This document shows positions 1-9,297 of a stretch of DNA of 63,662 bases, piece by piece. Under the pieces are notes generated by a model. It saw only the letters and a list, made by a program, of their open reading frames with translations. It was not told the DNA's origin and ran no database searches. Source of the DNA: Planctomycetota bacterium (GTDB lineage: Bacteria; Planctomycetota; JACOTG01; JAJDCM01). The stretch spans positions 1-63,662 of the forward strand of contig JAJDCM010000158.1 in NCBI GenBank assembly GCA_029260825.1, given 5' to 3'. The position numbers were made by a program, and so were the translations under genes. Position 1 is the stretch's first letter. Each line of letters begins with the position of its first letter.

Positions 1-1
1 G

Positions 2-1225
2 TACACGTACATGGATCGGGGCAATCCCGGGGACAGCCCCCGAGGAGACCTGGAGTTCCAGCTCAAATATCTCCAGGCTTACCTGGATCAGGTCGACACC
101 GGACCCGGTGGCAGCTTCGCGGTTGGTCTTCCGGACCGGGACCCCAGCCTTCTCTATGACGTCTTCATCGAGGTCGAGGCTGGGAGCATGGTCGACTTAT
201 CCCGCGAATCCACCGTATTCGGAACCGCCATGGCAGGAGGAGAATTCGGCACGTTCGAGCTCGGCCTCACGAATCGGGTGGCCTGTGGTGTTAATGTGAG
301 AGGTCTCCCGACCCTCGATACGGATGACGCACGTAGCCTGAGCCGCCAGGATGGCAACAGCTACTCGGATTTCATCCAAGCACTCCCAGGCGCGGCCGTG
401 TTTTCCGAGGTCGAAATTTCAAACGCGAGTCAGGTGTCAGTTCTCTGCAATCAATTCAGACTCCTCAACCCTGGGCTCGGAATTGACGATTCCATGCCCG
501 GAAGCATCCAGACCGGATTCGGTCGCACTTCTTACTTCGTCCACACCGTCACCCAAGACGTCGAGAGCACGATGTCGATTTCCGCCATGTGCGACGACGA
601 GAGTGTTTCGGTGGAGTCGTCAGCAATCATCGATGTGGTCCTTCCCGAAATCGAGTGCGAGATCCTGTTCGACGACGACCCGATTTTCGAAGATGCCCTC
701 GACCCCACCCCTCCCCAGCCAGACTTTTCCCTCGCCGGAAGAGCCCTTCCCATCGTCGTCACGATTCACGTCCTTGTCCGGAACACCGGAGAGCTCCCCC
801 TCAATGGAATCAGCGTCAAGTCCGACGTGCTCAAGGCTCTCGGGTTCCCCCTCCCCTGCAACCCGGCAGAAGGCCCCTGTGCACCCGGAGATCCGGCTCC
901 GTTCGCGCTTACCGTGGCCGAGGAACGGGTGTTTTCTTTCGACCTCCCCCTCGAAGATGCGGAGGCTTGCGAACAGGCACTGGAGACGATCGGTGCTCCG
1001 GATTCCGTCGTGGCGGTTGACCTCATGACTCGAGGAGTAATCATGCCGTTCATTGGCCTTTGCATGACCGATCTTAACGGTGACCCGGTCGACGCGATGC
1101 TCCCGGACCACTTCACCGATGGAGAGCTGAATCTCAGCTGCGACCGACGAATTCCTACCCTCTCTCTTTGGGGTGGCTTGCTCCTCGCTGGCCTTCTTGG
1201 GATGTTCACGCTGAGGCGTCGGTAG
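2..1225 (+). CDS. IPTL-CTERM anchored surface protein, 5' partial
   Basis: The frame is already open at base 2 and the first ATG (11) is not followed by a signal peptide, so the true start probably lies before the window. The last ~26 residues show a PTL motif (RRIPTLSLWG), a hydrophobic stretch (GLLLAGLLGMF) and an LRRR tail. This is the layout of IPTL-CTERM, a signal thought to direct cleavage and sorting at the envelope. The middle holds several cysteines and a stretch around VLVRNTGELPLNGISV (near residue 257) that resembles CARDB/DUF11 beta-sandwich repeats, so the protein is probably exposed at the surface. The FG-GAP lipoprotein gene follows after 34 bp on the same strand and may be cotranscribed. 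The passenger function is unknown. Confidence 0.75.
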   Translation, partial: YTYMDRGNPGDSPRGDLEFQLKYLQAYLDQVDTGPGGSFAVGLPDRDPSLLYDVFIEVEAGSMVDLSRESTVFGTAMAGGEFGTFELGLTNRVACGVNVRGLPTLDTDDARSLSRQDGNSYSDFIQALPGAAVFSEVEISNASQVSVLCNQFRLLNPGLGIDDSMPGSIQTGFGRTSYFVHTVTQDVESTMSISAMCDDESVSVESSAIIDVVLPEIECEILFDDDPIFEDALDPTPPQPDFSLAGRALPIVVTIHVLVRNTGELPLNGISVKSDVLKALGFPLPCNPAEGPCAPGDPAPFALTVAEERVFSFDLPLEDAEACEQALETIGAPDSVVAVDLMTRGVIMPFIGLCMTDLNGDPVDAMLPDHFTDGELNLSCDRRIPTLSLWGGLLLAGLLGMFTLRRR

Positions 1226-1259
1226 TTGAAATGATCCGTTCTTTCGGGAGAGCAGCCAA

Positions 1260-4200
1260 GTGACCAGAGCCTGGATCAACGTCATGATTGCAAGCCTTGT
1301 GCTTCTGACGACCGGTTGCTTTTCCGGTTCGACCGGGATCGGTATCGCGATTTCCGGAGGAAGCAGCGGCGGTGGAACGACCCTCCCCTCGGAGACAACC
1401 GCCGTCATCGAAGAAAGGGAGTTTGCCCTCTCAAAGATCTCCAGAGATGGAATTCCCGTTCCGTTCATCGTCAGCGACTCGGAAGGCGACACCCTTGACG
1501 TCATCTTTCAATGGACGTTCGAAGGGGAAGATTTCCCTGACCTTGGCCTGAACTCGACCGAACTCCGCTCTTTTCTCGGCAATCGTGCGGAACGTAAGAA
1601 ACGGAGAATCTTCACCGAAGCGAGCGTATCTTTCACGGGTGCCGTGCGACCTTCCCTCGACAAACCGAACTCTCCCCTAGAAATCCGGCTCCAAGAAGTG
1701 GCTCAAGAGGGAGCTTCCATCCTGGCCGCCGGCGGACCCCGACGTGGAATTGAGGGACGAACCCTCGAAATCCTTCGGCCACCCCGGTTCGAGACCTTCA
1801 CCCCTGTTGGACTGTCTCAGCTCGGAAGGATTGAAGACCTGGTTGTCGATCCGGATACCGGTGATCTACTGGTTCTCTCTGCCATCGCCGAGAATTGGGT
1901 TCTGAGTCGGATAGAGCCCGGTGAGCAGGATCCTCCTGAAATGCTCATCGACGGCCAAGGATCCCCCTTTGCCATGACCCTCTCAGCGTCTGGCAAGTTT
2001 CTCGTGGTGGCCACCGGAGTGGACTCGGAATGGATTCTTGTCCGGATCGCCCTGGAGGGCCCCCCGGCAGTTGAGAGGCTCGCCTCGAGCATGAATGATG
2101 ATGACATCGAGGGGGGCGAAGTTCACAGTCTCACCAGCATCGGCGACGACGCTTTGCTCTTGAGCACGGCCTCCTCACTCATCCGCGTTGACACCGGTTC
2201 CTCGATGAACGAAAGGGTAACAACTCTCCTTTCTTCGCTGAACGGCGCTCGAAGTCTTGTGATGCTGAACTTAAGAACCGTCCTCATTGCCCAAGAATTC
2301 AACCATCAAATTCTCGCATTGAACCTGGAAACACTGGAGCAGTACACTCTCCTGGACGGTGAAGCCTCAGGCACCTTTTCCCGCCCCACCCTGCTCGACC
2401 TGGACAGGTTCCGGGGCCTCGTTCTTTTCGTGTGCTCCCCCCCCGATTCCGGTCTTCTCGCCACCGGTGGCACGTCGGAGAAAATGCTCTGCGGCTTTCG
2501 GCCGGGGAGATCCTCCGGAATCTTCATCGAGTCTCACCTTGGCGATGTCAACACTCTCGATCTCGAGAGCGGGCCGGACGGATTGCGATTTGCCGTGATC
2601 GAGGGATTGGATTCCCTACTCGTTGCGGGAGGAGTTGAGCAATCACGGATCATCGAGTCATTCGAACCTCAAACTCAAACAGCCACGGTGACCAGCCCCT
2701 TCCTGCCTTCGCTCGAAAGAACGCGATCGTGGAGGATCCAGGATCGTGCGTCCCGGGTCGGAACCGACGGTCGGCAGGGCGAAACGAAAGATATCTTCGT
2801 CTGGAATACCGCCGATGTCCCGCAAGGTGGTCTCGTCTTGATCCGGGTCGTCGCCATCGACAACGATCCCCTCGTTGAACCGAGCCGGGCCGTTTCCCGA
2901 TTCTTGACTTCGAGCTTCGACGTTGAGCCCTGCTTCCTTGACGGGGTGACCAAGCCCATCAGTGTGACCGCCCTGGATCTCGACCAGGATCTCGACATTG
3001 ACCTGGTCGTGTCAAATGACTCGCAAGCTTCAGCTCCCGTGTCGATTCTCCGTCAAACCGAGCCGGGGCAGTTTCGGAGGGAATCAATCGGGCCGTCCGG
3101 GACTTCCTCCATCGATCACGCTCTGGGTGACCTCGATGGAGATGATGACGTCGATCTGGTAGTCGCCAGCTTTCAGCGGCAAAAGTTGATCCTTTTTCTC
3201 CAGATCGACGGGTCTTTCGTGGAGCAGGACCAGCGCTTGAGCCTCCCTCTGGCTCGGCGGGTTCGGATCGGTGATGTGGACTGCGATGGACAACCCGACA
3301 TTGTTGGCGCAGGCGACGAGTCGATTCTCATCTTCAGACAAATGGATGGCATCTTCGTCGCCGAACCTCCGCCCTTTCCGGTGGAAAACCCCAGAGCACT
3401 CGACCTTTCCGATATCGACGGAGACGGGCAACTCGATTTCATCTGGGCATACCTCTCGGAATCCGGCCCCCGATTGGTTTTGGCCCTTCAGGAACAAACT
3501 TTCGAGTTTGGCGTCACCCAGATCAATATCGAGAAGGTCGGTAACCCGACGAGCCTGAGCATCGGGGATCTGAGCGGAGACGGAAGGGCCGATGTCGTCG
3601 TCGGGGGTGATGGCGGCTTCCTCGTCACGGTGGGCCAGACGGAGGAAGCTGACTTCGTCGTGCAATCCGAGTTTCTTCTCGCCGAAGTTGACCGGGTCCG
3701 AAGAGTGGTCCTTGAAGATGTCAATCAAGATGGACTCCTCGATGCGCTAATCTCCGCCGAGGACCGGGGGCTGGGACGACTCCTCATCGGTTTCGGAGAA
3801 CCCGGATTCTCGTTCGCTCCTCGCCTCCTGAAACTCCAGAGGCCAAACCTCCTCGGGCCTCTAGGCGTCGCTGTGGCCGATCTGGACGGCGACGGGAATC
3901 CCGACCTCATCTCAACGAACAACACGGGAAGTGATGTCGCCCTGCATTTCCAGGCCGCACCCGGTCGATTCAGCCCGGCCGGACGGGGCTCTTTGGAACC
4001 CAAGGGAGAACCTCTGAGCGAGGATGACTTGATCGGTGACGAGCGCATCACCCGGAGCCCCGAGAGCGTTATTGCCTTTGACCTGGACGGAGACGGAGAT
4101 CAAGACATTGCTTCGGCCAATAGCTCGTCCGACAATATCACCATCTTCTTTCAAGACGGCCCTGGACTCCTGAAAACCAACACACTGATCCTGTCCCTCC

Positions 4201-5108
4201 GAGACATCCTCGAACTCGAGGAAAATGATCGAGCGAATCCAGTGGGAATTGATGCGGGTGACCTGGATGGAAACGGTCTCCTCGATCTCGTCGTCGTGAT
4301 GGACCAGAAATCGCTCATCCTGACCTTCCTCCAGCTGTCGCCGGGGCGATTTGAGACTGGTCTTCCACCCATTGTTCTTTCGGAAGATAACGTTGCGACA
4401 TCTCTTACCGTCAATGACCTTGATGCGGATGGACGCCTCGACCTGGTCGCACGAGTCCGTGGATCGGGAGATCCGAGGGTCCTTGTTTTCTTCGGAAAGG
4501 GAGATGGTGAGTTTGAGTCCTCGGTGGAGCTCCCGACGGATCACGCCCCCTCGGCGTTTGCGCTTCTTGATCTGGACGGGAATGGCCATCTCGATGTTGC
4601 GACAGTGAGCGACGTCGACTTCAATGTCAATCTGATCCAGCAAACCGCTTCTCGTTCTTTTGAGTTCATGACATCGCTCCTTGGAAATCGTGACCTGGAG
4701 CAACCTGAAGCAATCCTGTCCGCCGACCTGAACTCCGATCTGAGGCCCGACCTGGTCATCACCGACACCACGAATGGTCTCATTCTCCTGCTCAGTCAGG
4801 AGGATTCCTTCATGAAGAAAACTCTTGATCATTCCGGTTTCCGCGGTCCAATTCAATCGGTCGCGACGGACGTGGACAACGATGGCCTTCTCGATCTCGT
4901 CGTCGCCGATGAGCGCGCGTCGGCCCTTTTTCTCTTCCGACAATCTGGAAATGGTAGCTTCCTGCCGGCTCCTCTATCTCTTCGGGATGATCGGGCCACC
5001 GGCCCTCGATCCCTGGTAGCCCAAGATGTGGACGGGGACGGCACGATCGACCTGATTTCCTCCAACGGAGGCTCGAACAACCTTGCCGTCTTTTACGGCA
5101 ATCCCTGA
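1260..5108 (+). CDS. FG-GAP/VCBS repeat lipoprotein
   Basis: The start is GTG at 1260 with a GGGAG site just upstream. The first 20 residues form a lipoprotein signal peptide with lipobox LTTGC (lipidated Cys20), followed by a Gly/Ser-rich linker. Residues ~50-560 contain an all-beta region (SDSEGDTLDVIFQW and later propeller-like strands). From about residue 565 there are many DxDxDGxxD units (for example DLDGDGNPDL, DLDGNGLLDL), which are Ca-binding loops of FG-GAP/VCBS beta-propellers. The protein is predicted to sit on the outer membrane or periplasmic face as a binding or adhesion scaffold. It is a clear paralogue of the larger lipoprotein at 16509-21044: both share lipobox, Gly/Ser linker, the FQW...FPxL...S.lesiL segment and the propeller. 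The ligand is unknown. Confidence 0.85.
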   Translation: MTRAWINVMIASLVLLTTGCFSGSTGIGIAISGGSSGGGTTLPSETTAVIEEREFALSKISRDGIPVPFIVSDSEGDTLDVIFQWTFEGEDFPDLGLNSTELRSFLGNRAERKKRRIFTEASVSFTGAVRPSLDKPNSPLEIRLQEVAQEGASILAAGGPRRGIEGRTLEILRPPRFETFTPVGLSQLGRIEDLVVDPDTGDLLVLSAIAENWVLSRIEPGEQDPPEMLIDGQGSPFAMTLSASGKFLVVATGVDSEWILVRIALEGPPAVERLASSMNDDDIEGGEVHSLTSIGDDALLLSTASSLIRVDTGSSMNERVTTLLSSLNGARSLVMLNLRTVLIAQEFNHQILALNLETLEQYTLLDGEASGTFSRPTLLDLDRFRGLVLFVCSPPDSGLLATGGTSEKMLCGFRPGRSSGIFIESHLGDVNTLDLESGPDGLRFAVIEGLDSLLVAGGVEQSRIIESFEPQTQTATVTSPFLPSLERTRSWRIQDRASRVGTDGRQGETKDIFVWNTADVPQGGLVLIRVVAIDNDPLVEPSRAVSRFLTSSFDVEPCFLDGVTKPISVTALDLDQDLDIDLVVSNDSQASAPVSILRQTEPGQFRRESIGPSGTSSIDHALGDLDGDDDVDLVVASFQRQKLILFLQIDGSFVEQDQRLSLPLARRVRIGDVDCDGQPDIVGAGDESILIFRQMDGIFVAEPPPFPVENPRALDLSDIDGDGQLDFIWAYLSESGPRLVLALQEQTFEFGVTQINIEKVGNPTSLSIGDLSGDGRADVVVGGDGGFLVTVGQTEEADFVVQSEFLLAEVDRVRRVVLEDVNQDGLLDALISAEDRGLGRLLIGFGEPGFSFAPRLLKLQRPNLLGPLGVAVADLDGDGNPDLISTNNTGSDVALHFQAAPGRFSPAGRGSLEPKGEPLSEDDLIGDERITRSPESVIAFDLDGDGDQDIASANSSSDNITIFFQDGPGLLKTNTLILSLRDILELEENDRANPVGIDAGDLDGNGLLDLVVVMDQKSLILTFLQLSPGRFETGLPPIVLSEDNVATSLTVNDLDADGRLDLVARVRGSGDPRVLVFFGKGDGEFESSVELPTDHAPSAFALLDLDGNGHLDVATVSDVDFNVNLIQQTASRSFEFMTSLLGNRDLEQPEAILSADLNSDLRPDLVITDTTNGLILLLSQEDSFMKKTLDHSGFRGPIQSVATDVDNDGLLDLVVADERASALFLFRQSGNGSFLPAPLSLRDDRATGPRSLVAQDVDGDGTIDLISSNGGSNNLAVFYGNP

Positions 5109-5222
5109 TCAGGATCCTTACCTCCCACAAGAACCGCCGGCAACAATTGAGGCACGGTTGATCTGACAGAGGAAAATCGATATCGTCAGCTCTCTGGATA
5201 ATCCTTGAATGAGGGTGAGGCT

Positions 5223-6500
5223 ATGAAGGTGCAAACAAACATGAGGGCAGCACTCTTGGCATTGCTCCTGTTTTTGGGGCCTTCCGGGGCGGTAGGGGCG
5301 AACATCACGTACACCACAGACACGGTCTGGTCCGGCAGCGCCAAAATATCGGGACGCACCGTCGTTGCAAAAGGAACAACCCTTACCATTGAACCGGGAA
5401 CCATCGTCAACATCGAAGGATTCGATCGAGCTGAACTGATCGTATGGGGATGCGTTCGCGCCCGCGGAACAATAGAAAGACCGATTCGCTTCGAAGTCGA
5501 AACCGACGGCCACTACTGGAGCGGCATTACACTCCGGGGCGCAGAAGCAACTGCCCAGGTGGAGCACTGCGTCTTGAGAAACGGACGCCCGGGAATCACC
5601 TGCGATGGAAGCTCCCCTGTCATCCGAAAGAACACCTTCGACAATCCGGCGATGAGAGGTGCAAGCATCCTCTGTCTGAATGGGTCTCGCGCTATCATCG
5701 AATCGAACAAACTCATTGGTCACGAAGGTGCAGGCATCTTGGTGATCGATGCTGAACCCAGCATCACTGAGAATCTATTCATCGGATTTCAAGCTGGAGT
5801 CCAGATCTCCGATCGAACAAGACGGTTCGTAAGAGATGCCGAGGAGAAACTGACGAGAGTTCCATACAGGCAGACCTCCAAACAACTCCACCCAGCCTGC
5901 GGAGGGAACTTGAGCCAAGGTGGAATCGAAGTCTTCGATGAACGTATTGTGAGCGGGGAACTTTGGGGCCTCATCTTCACAAGTGGCATTTTGCCCATGA
6001 CCGGAAATAGGATTGTCTCCGCCCATCAGAGCAATGAAGGCGATTGGCTCCACGTTACGAATACAGGTGAATGGCCAGATCCCCCACCCACGGAGCACAC
6101 GCTCCGTTTGACACTCAATGGCTTTGAGCTGCAAGAGAAGACCGTTTCCCATGAAATCGTAGCCCCCTACAAAGAGCGAGAAAAAAGCGTCTGCTTACGA
6201 ACAAAAAATGGAGGTCATGAACGCCAAGTACTGTTTCTCAAGACGGTGCTTGGACAGCTCGGACAAGAAGGGTGCGCCGACACCAAACCGGCCCATGTCC
6301 TCGTCACCACAAAAGCCGTGGATCAAACGAAAACCCTACCCGAGAAACTGCTCTGGGCGAGCCCACAGTTTGACTGGGGCCTATTGAGACTCGCCGCGGC
6401 CGACATGGACGCCGACGGTCACGACGAAATCGTTGTCGTGACCAAGGGACGGTGTGCCGAAAAGGGAAAAATCCTGGTGTTCGCGGAGAAACGGGACTGA
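5223..6500 (+). CDS. Secreted right-handed beta-helix protein
   Basis: I chose ATG 5223 (425 aa) over the in-frame TTG at 5205 because the purine-rich GAGGGTGAGG at 5211-5220 is a suitable ribosome site for 5223. The N-terminus is a signal peptide (AALLALLLFLGPSGAVGA). It is followed by TTLTIEPGTIVNIEGFD and GCVRARGTIERPIRFE, the hallmark coil sequence of right-handed parallel beta-helix (pectate-lyase-like) proteins. Helical rungs continue to about residue 200. A mixed region then leads to a single C-terminal VCBS-like unit (AAADMDADGHDEIVVV). It is probably exported; no catalytic residues can be assigned. It lies 114 bp after the FG-GAP lipoprotein on the same strand and converges with the FG-GAP gene at 6618. 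Confidence 0.75.
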   Translation: MKVQTNMRAALLALLLFLGPSGAVGANITYTTDTVWSGSAKISGRTVVAKGTTLTIEPGTIVNIEGFDRAELIVWGCVRARGTIERPIRFEVETDGHYWSGITLRGAEATAQVEHCVLRNGRPGITCDGSSPVIRKNTFDNPAMRGASILCLNGSRAIIESNKLIGHEGAGILVIDAEPSITENLFIGFQAGVQISDRTRRFVRDAEEKLTRVPYRQTSKQLHPACGGNLSQGGIEVFDERIVSGELWGLIFTSGILPMTGNRIVSAHQSNEGDWLHVTNTGEWPDPPPTEHTLRLTLNGFELQEKTVSHEIVAPYKEREKSVCLRTKNGGHERQVLFLKTVLGQLGQEGCADTKPAHVLVTTKAVDQTKTLPEKLLWASPQFDWGLLRLAAADMDADGHDEIVVVTKGRCAEKGKILVFAEKRD

Positions 6501-6617
6501 CCATCTGCCCGAAACCAACTCCACCTATCGCCACTCAACATCATCGTGGAATCGCTCGTAGCCTCGTCCGTCGCCGATCAACTGGGAAGAGATCGAGACC
6601 CGACGAGGATCAGTCGG

Positions 6618-9233
6618 TCAATCGACGGTAGCCACAACCGCATTCGTCACCGCAAGGATTCCCTGGGGAGAACCCGGATCGATCACGAAGCCCTGCACCG
6701 TGAACTTGACTCTTCTTCCGGCTCCCTGGGGCCGGTCGACCAGGGTCGCTGGGGCCAATCCTGACGGAAACGTGGGCACTCCAAAGATCCCCGTCATGGC
6801 GAACGTACTCCACGTCGCCGCAGGCTGACCTCCGGTCAAGGGAGTGGAAAAGCAAGTTCTTCCCACGGAGAAAGGAACTTCCTCAGCGGTCGCTGGACGA
6901 GGATGCCCGGCAAAGGCGTAAATGGCGTAGTTCGTGCCGCTCGCCATCTCTCGAGACGGTGGCTGAATGATGCTCACTCGCAAAGGATCGGATGCACCCA
7001 AGGTCAAGAGCCGTTCGTTCCCCGCGCCGGGACTGTCGTTCACGAAAAGGACATCGGTGACCGGTCCCTGGGCCCCGTTCACGTTTCCGCCGCGACTGTC
7101 CACGTGATCGAACGAACGATTGCGGATCACCTCGAGCACCGAGGTGTCCTGCCAGATCAAATCGACGTGGCCGTCATTGTCGGAATCCGTCGCGATGACG
7201 TCCCTTGCCGCGCCCCCGACGAATCGAATCGGATCACCGAACCCTCCACTTTCGGTTCCCGGAAGAACGATCACGGGATCATCAACCGGCAGACTCGCTC
7301 CCCCGGCAGCAATGATGTCGAGAAACCCGTCTTCATTGAGGTCGGCAACTGTGATCTTCGACGGACACTGAAAAGATAGATACTCCTGCGAAAAGGCGAA
7401 TTGACCGTCTCCCAGACCGGTATATATCGTAAGAGAACAGCCATACGGTCCTTCCGCCCCCACCAGATCGGGAATATCATCCCGATCCAGATCGTCCACG
7501 TGAATCTTATAGGCACTGCCGGAAGCGGCGACAAAACGAGGCCCAAAACCCTCCCCACTTCCGAGGCGTGCCACGATCTCCCCCCCGCCCGTAATCAGGT
7601 CGAGGTGACCATCCAGATTCAGGTCCACTACTGCTCCGGAAAAAGCCCCAGAAGACATCGGGAGCAGGCTCATCTCCAGAACACCACCTGTTCCGTCACC
7701 CAGAAAAATCGCCATGCCATCGGCATTCGTGACAACGGTGTCGAGAAAGCCGTCTTCATTCAGGTCGCCAAAATCTACCCCCGAAGGGCCTGCTCCGAAG
7801 AAGTCCAGCTCAAAGCTCAACTCGAAACCTCCCTTCCCATCCCCCAGGTACATCGCGGTTCGCGTGTCGTATCTCTGACTGAGTCGATCCGTTCCGACCA
7901 GATCGAGATGCCCATCGCCATCGAGATCGACAAGATAACAGTCGGCGACGTTGTAGCTTCCTGATCCATCGCTAAACCCGCCGTCTCCATCGCCGAAGAG
8001 GATCTTCACGCTATCGACGAAGCCTCCCGACGCCAGGTCCACGTTGCCGTCCTCGTTCACGTCCCCCGCTGAAAGAAAAGAGCCATAGCTATTGAAGGTT
8101 CTGGTTGCGGCCCTGAACCCTCCCGAAGAATCTCCCAGTGCCAGTGACAAACGGTTTCCACCCGACAGAACGTCCAACTTTCCATCCCGATCAAAATCAG
8201 CAACTGACAGATTTCTTCCGCCGGATCGTCCCTGGAAGAATTGAACGAATTCAAATCCTCCGGAGGTGCTTCGACGAAAAACAAACACCTGGTCTAAACG
8301 ATCTGCGGCAATGATTTCAGAGCAACCATCCGCGTTCAGGTCTACAACCGCGAGCTTATCGGGATCGTTGAACGAATCGACCGAGTCCGAGAGGGGAAAG
8401 GATCCTGCACCGTCGCCAAAGAAGAGCATCACTCGTTCGTTCCGGTAATCCTCCATGGCGACGGCTATGTCCTCGAAGCCATCCCCGTTGAGATCGCCCA
8501 CCGCTATTTTTCCCGGGTTGTTTCCGGCAGGAAAGAAACCAAACGGAGAAAATCCCCCCTTTCCATCTCCTCGCAGAGTGGCGACCTTGTCGTTAATATC
8601 GTTCGTTGCCGCAAGATCGATATGCCCATCCTGATCGAAATCTCCGGACGCCATGTCAACGAGCCCGGACCCGACCGCGTCAATCACATTAGAAACAGAA
8701 AGAGCGCCGCTTCCATCCCCTCGAAGAACAATCACATCGAAGGAGTCGCGGCAAGCAACACTCGCATCGAGAACACCGTCCTCATCGAAATCTTCGAGAA
8801 CAAGAGAAACCGGCAGCACTCCTCCAACCGGAAAGGAGTTCAAGAGCTGAAAGCTTCCGAGACCATCACCAAGAAAAACGACAACGGAGTTGGATGCGCC
8901 ATCGACAACAACAAGATCCAGGTGAGAATCCTGATTCAAGTCGCCGGCTCCCATCTCCTGGGGATCGCTCGTCCCTCCAACCAGCGGCCCGGGAGTGAAA
9001 TGTCCTTCCCCATCACCCGCGAGAAGCTGGACTCCGGAGAGTCCTTCGAAAACCACGGCACAGTCCTGCCTTCGGTCGTGGTTGAAATCCCCGGCAACGG
9101 AGTCCACTGCCGTCAATTGGAGCGGAAACCAACGGACCGCCTGCAACTCGATCTCGGTGGCGCCACTCGAGAAAGAAAAGGGGTTGAAGATGAAGATCAA
9201 GAAGATCATCCATGCCGTTCGCGGTGTCTTCAT
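6618..9233 (-). CDS. Secreted FG-GAP repeat protein with shared C-terminal module
   Basis: 871 aa with a signal peptide (WMIFLIFIFNPFSFSSGA). Most of the chain is about a dozen FG-GAP/VCBS units of the form GDFNHDRRQDCAVV / GDLNGDGFEDIAVA / VDLNADGCSEII, predicted to fold as Ca-binding beta-propellers outside the cytoplasm. The last ~150 residues change character: GNVNGAQG..., DVLFVNDSPGAG, then FTVQGFVIDPGS and AVTNAVVATVD. This tail matches those of four other exported proteins in the window (starts at 32874, 42467, 45993 and 55963), although it is the most divergent member. The gene converges with the beta-helix gene at 5223 and lies upstream of no obvious partner. The ligand is unknown. 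Confidence 0.85.
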   Translation of the reverse strand: MKTPRTAWMIFLIFIFNPFSFSSGATEIELQAVRWFPLQLTAVDSVAGDFNHDRRQDCAVVFEGLSGVQLLAGDGEGHFTPGPLVGGTSDPQEMGAGDLNQDSHLDLVVVDGASNSVVVFLGDGLGSFQLLNSFPVGGVLPVSLVLEDFDEDGVLDASVACRDSFDVIVLRGDGSGALSVSNVIDAVGSGLVDMASGDFDQDGHIDLAATNDINDKVATLRGDGKGGFSPFGFFPAGNNPGKIAVGDLNGDGFEDIAVAMEDYRNERVMLFFGDGAGSFPLSDSVDSFNDPDKLAVVDLNADGCSEIIAADRLDQVFVFRRSTSGGFEFVQFFQGRSGGRNLSVADFDRDGKLDVLSGGNRLSLALGDSSGGFRAATRTFNSYGSFLSAGDVNEDGNVDLASGGFVDSVKILFGDGDGGFSDGSGSYNVADCYLVDLDGDGHLDLVGTDRLSQRYDTRTAMYLGDGKGGFELSFELDFFGAGPSGVDFGDLNEDGFLDTVVTNADGMAIFLGDGTGGVLEMSLLPMSSGAFSGAVVDLNLDGHLDLITGGGEIVARLGSGEGFGPRFVAASGSAYKIHVDDLDRDDIPDLVGAEGPYGCSLTIYTGLGDGQFAFSQEYLSFQCPSKITVADLNEDGFLDIIAAGGASLPVDDPVIVLPGTESGGFGDPIRFVGGAARDVIATDSDNDGHVDLIWQDTSVLEVIRNRSFDHVDSRGGNVNGAQGPVTDVLFVNDSPGAGNERLLTLGASDPLRVSIIQPPSREMASGTNYAIYAFAGHPRPATAEEVPFSVGRTCFSTPLTGGQPAATWSTFAMTGIFGVPTFPSGLAPATLVDRPQGAGRRVKFTVQGFVIDPGSPQGILAVTNAVVATVD

Positions 9234-9297
9234 TGCCAGCCCCTTTCGTGGATATGAGAAGCGTCTGATAAGAAAACAAATTCTCTTCTAGTCGGAC

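Noticed and set aside
3084..4943. Long minus-strand frames opposite the FG-GAP lipoprotein (also 17136-18359)
   Set aside because: No signal peptide, domain or ribosome site. They follow from the base composition of the repeated Ca-loop codons on the other strand.
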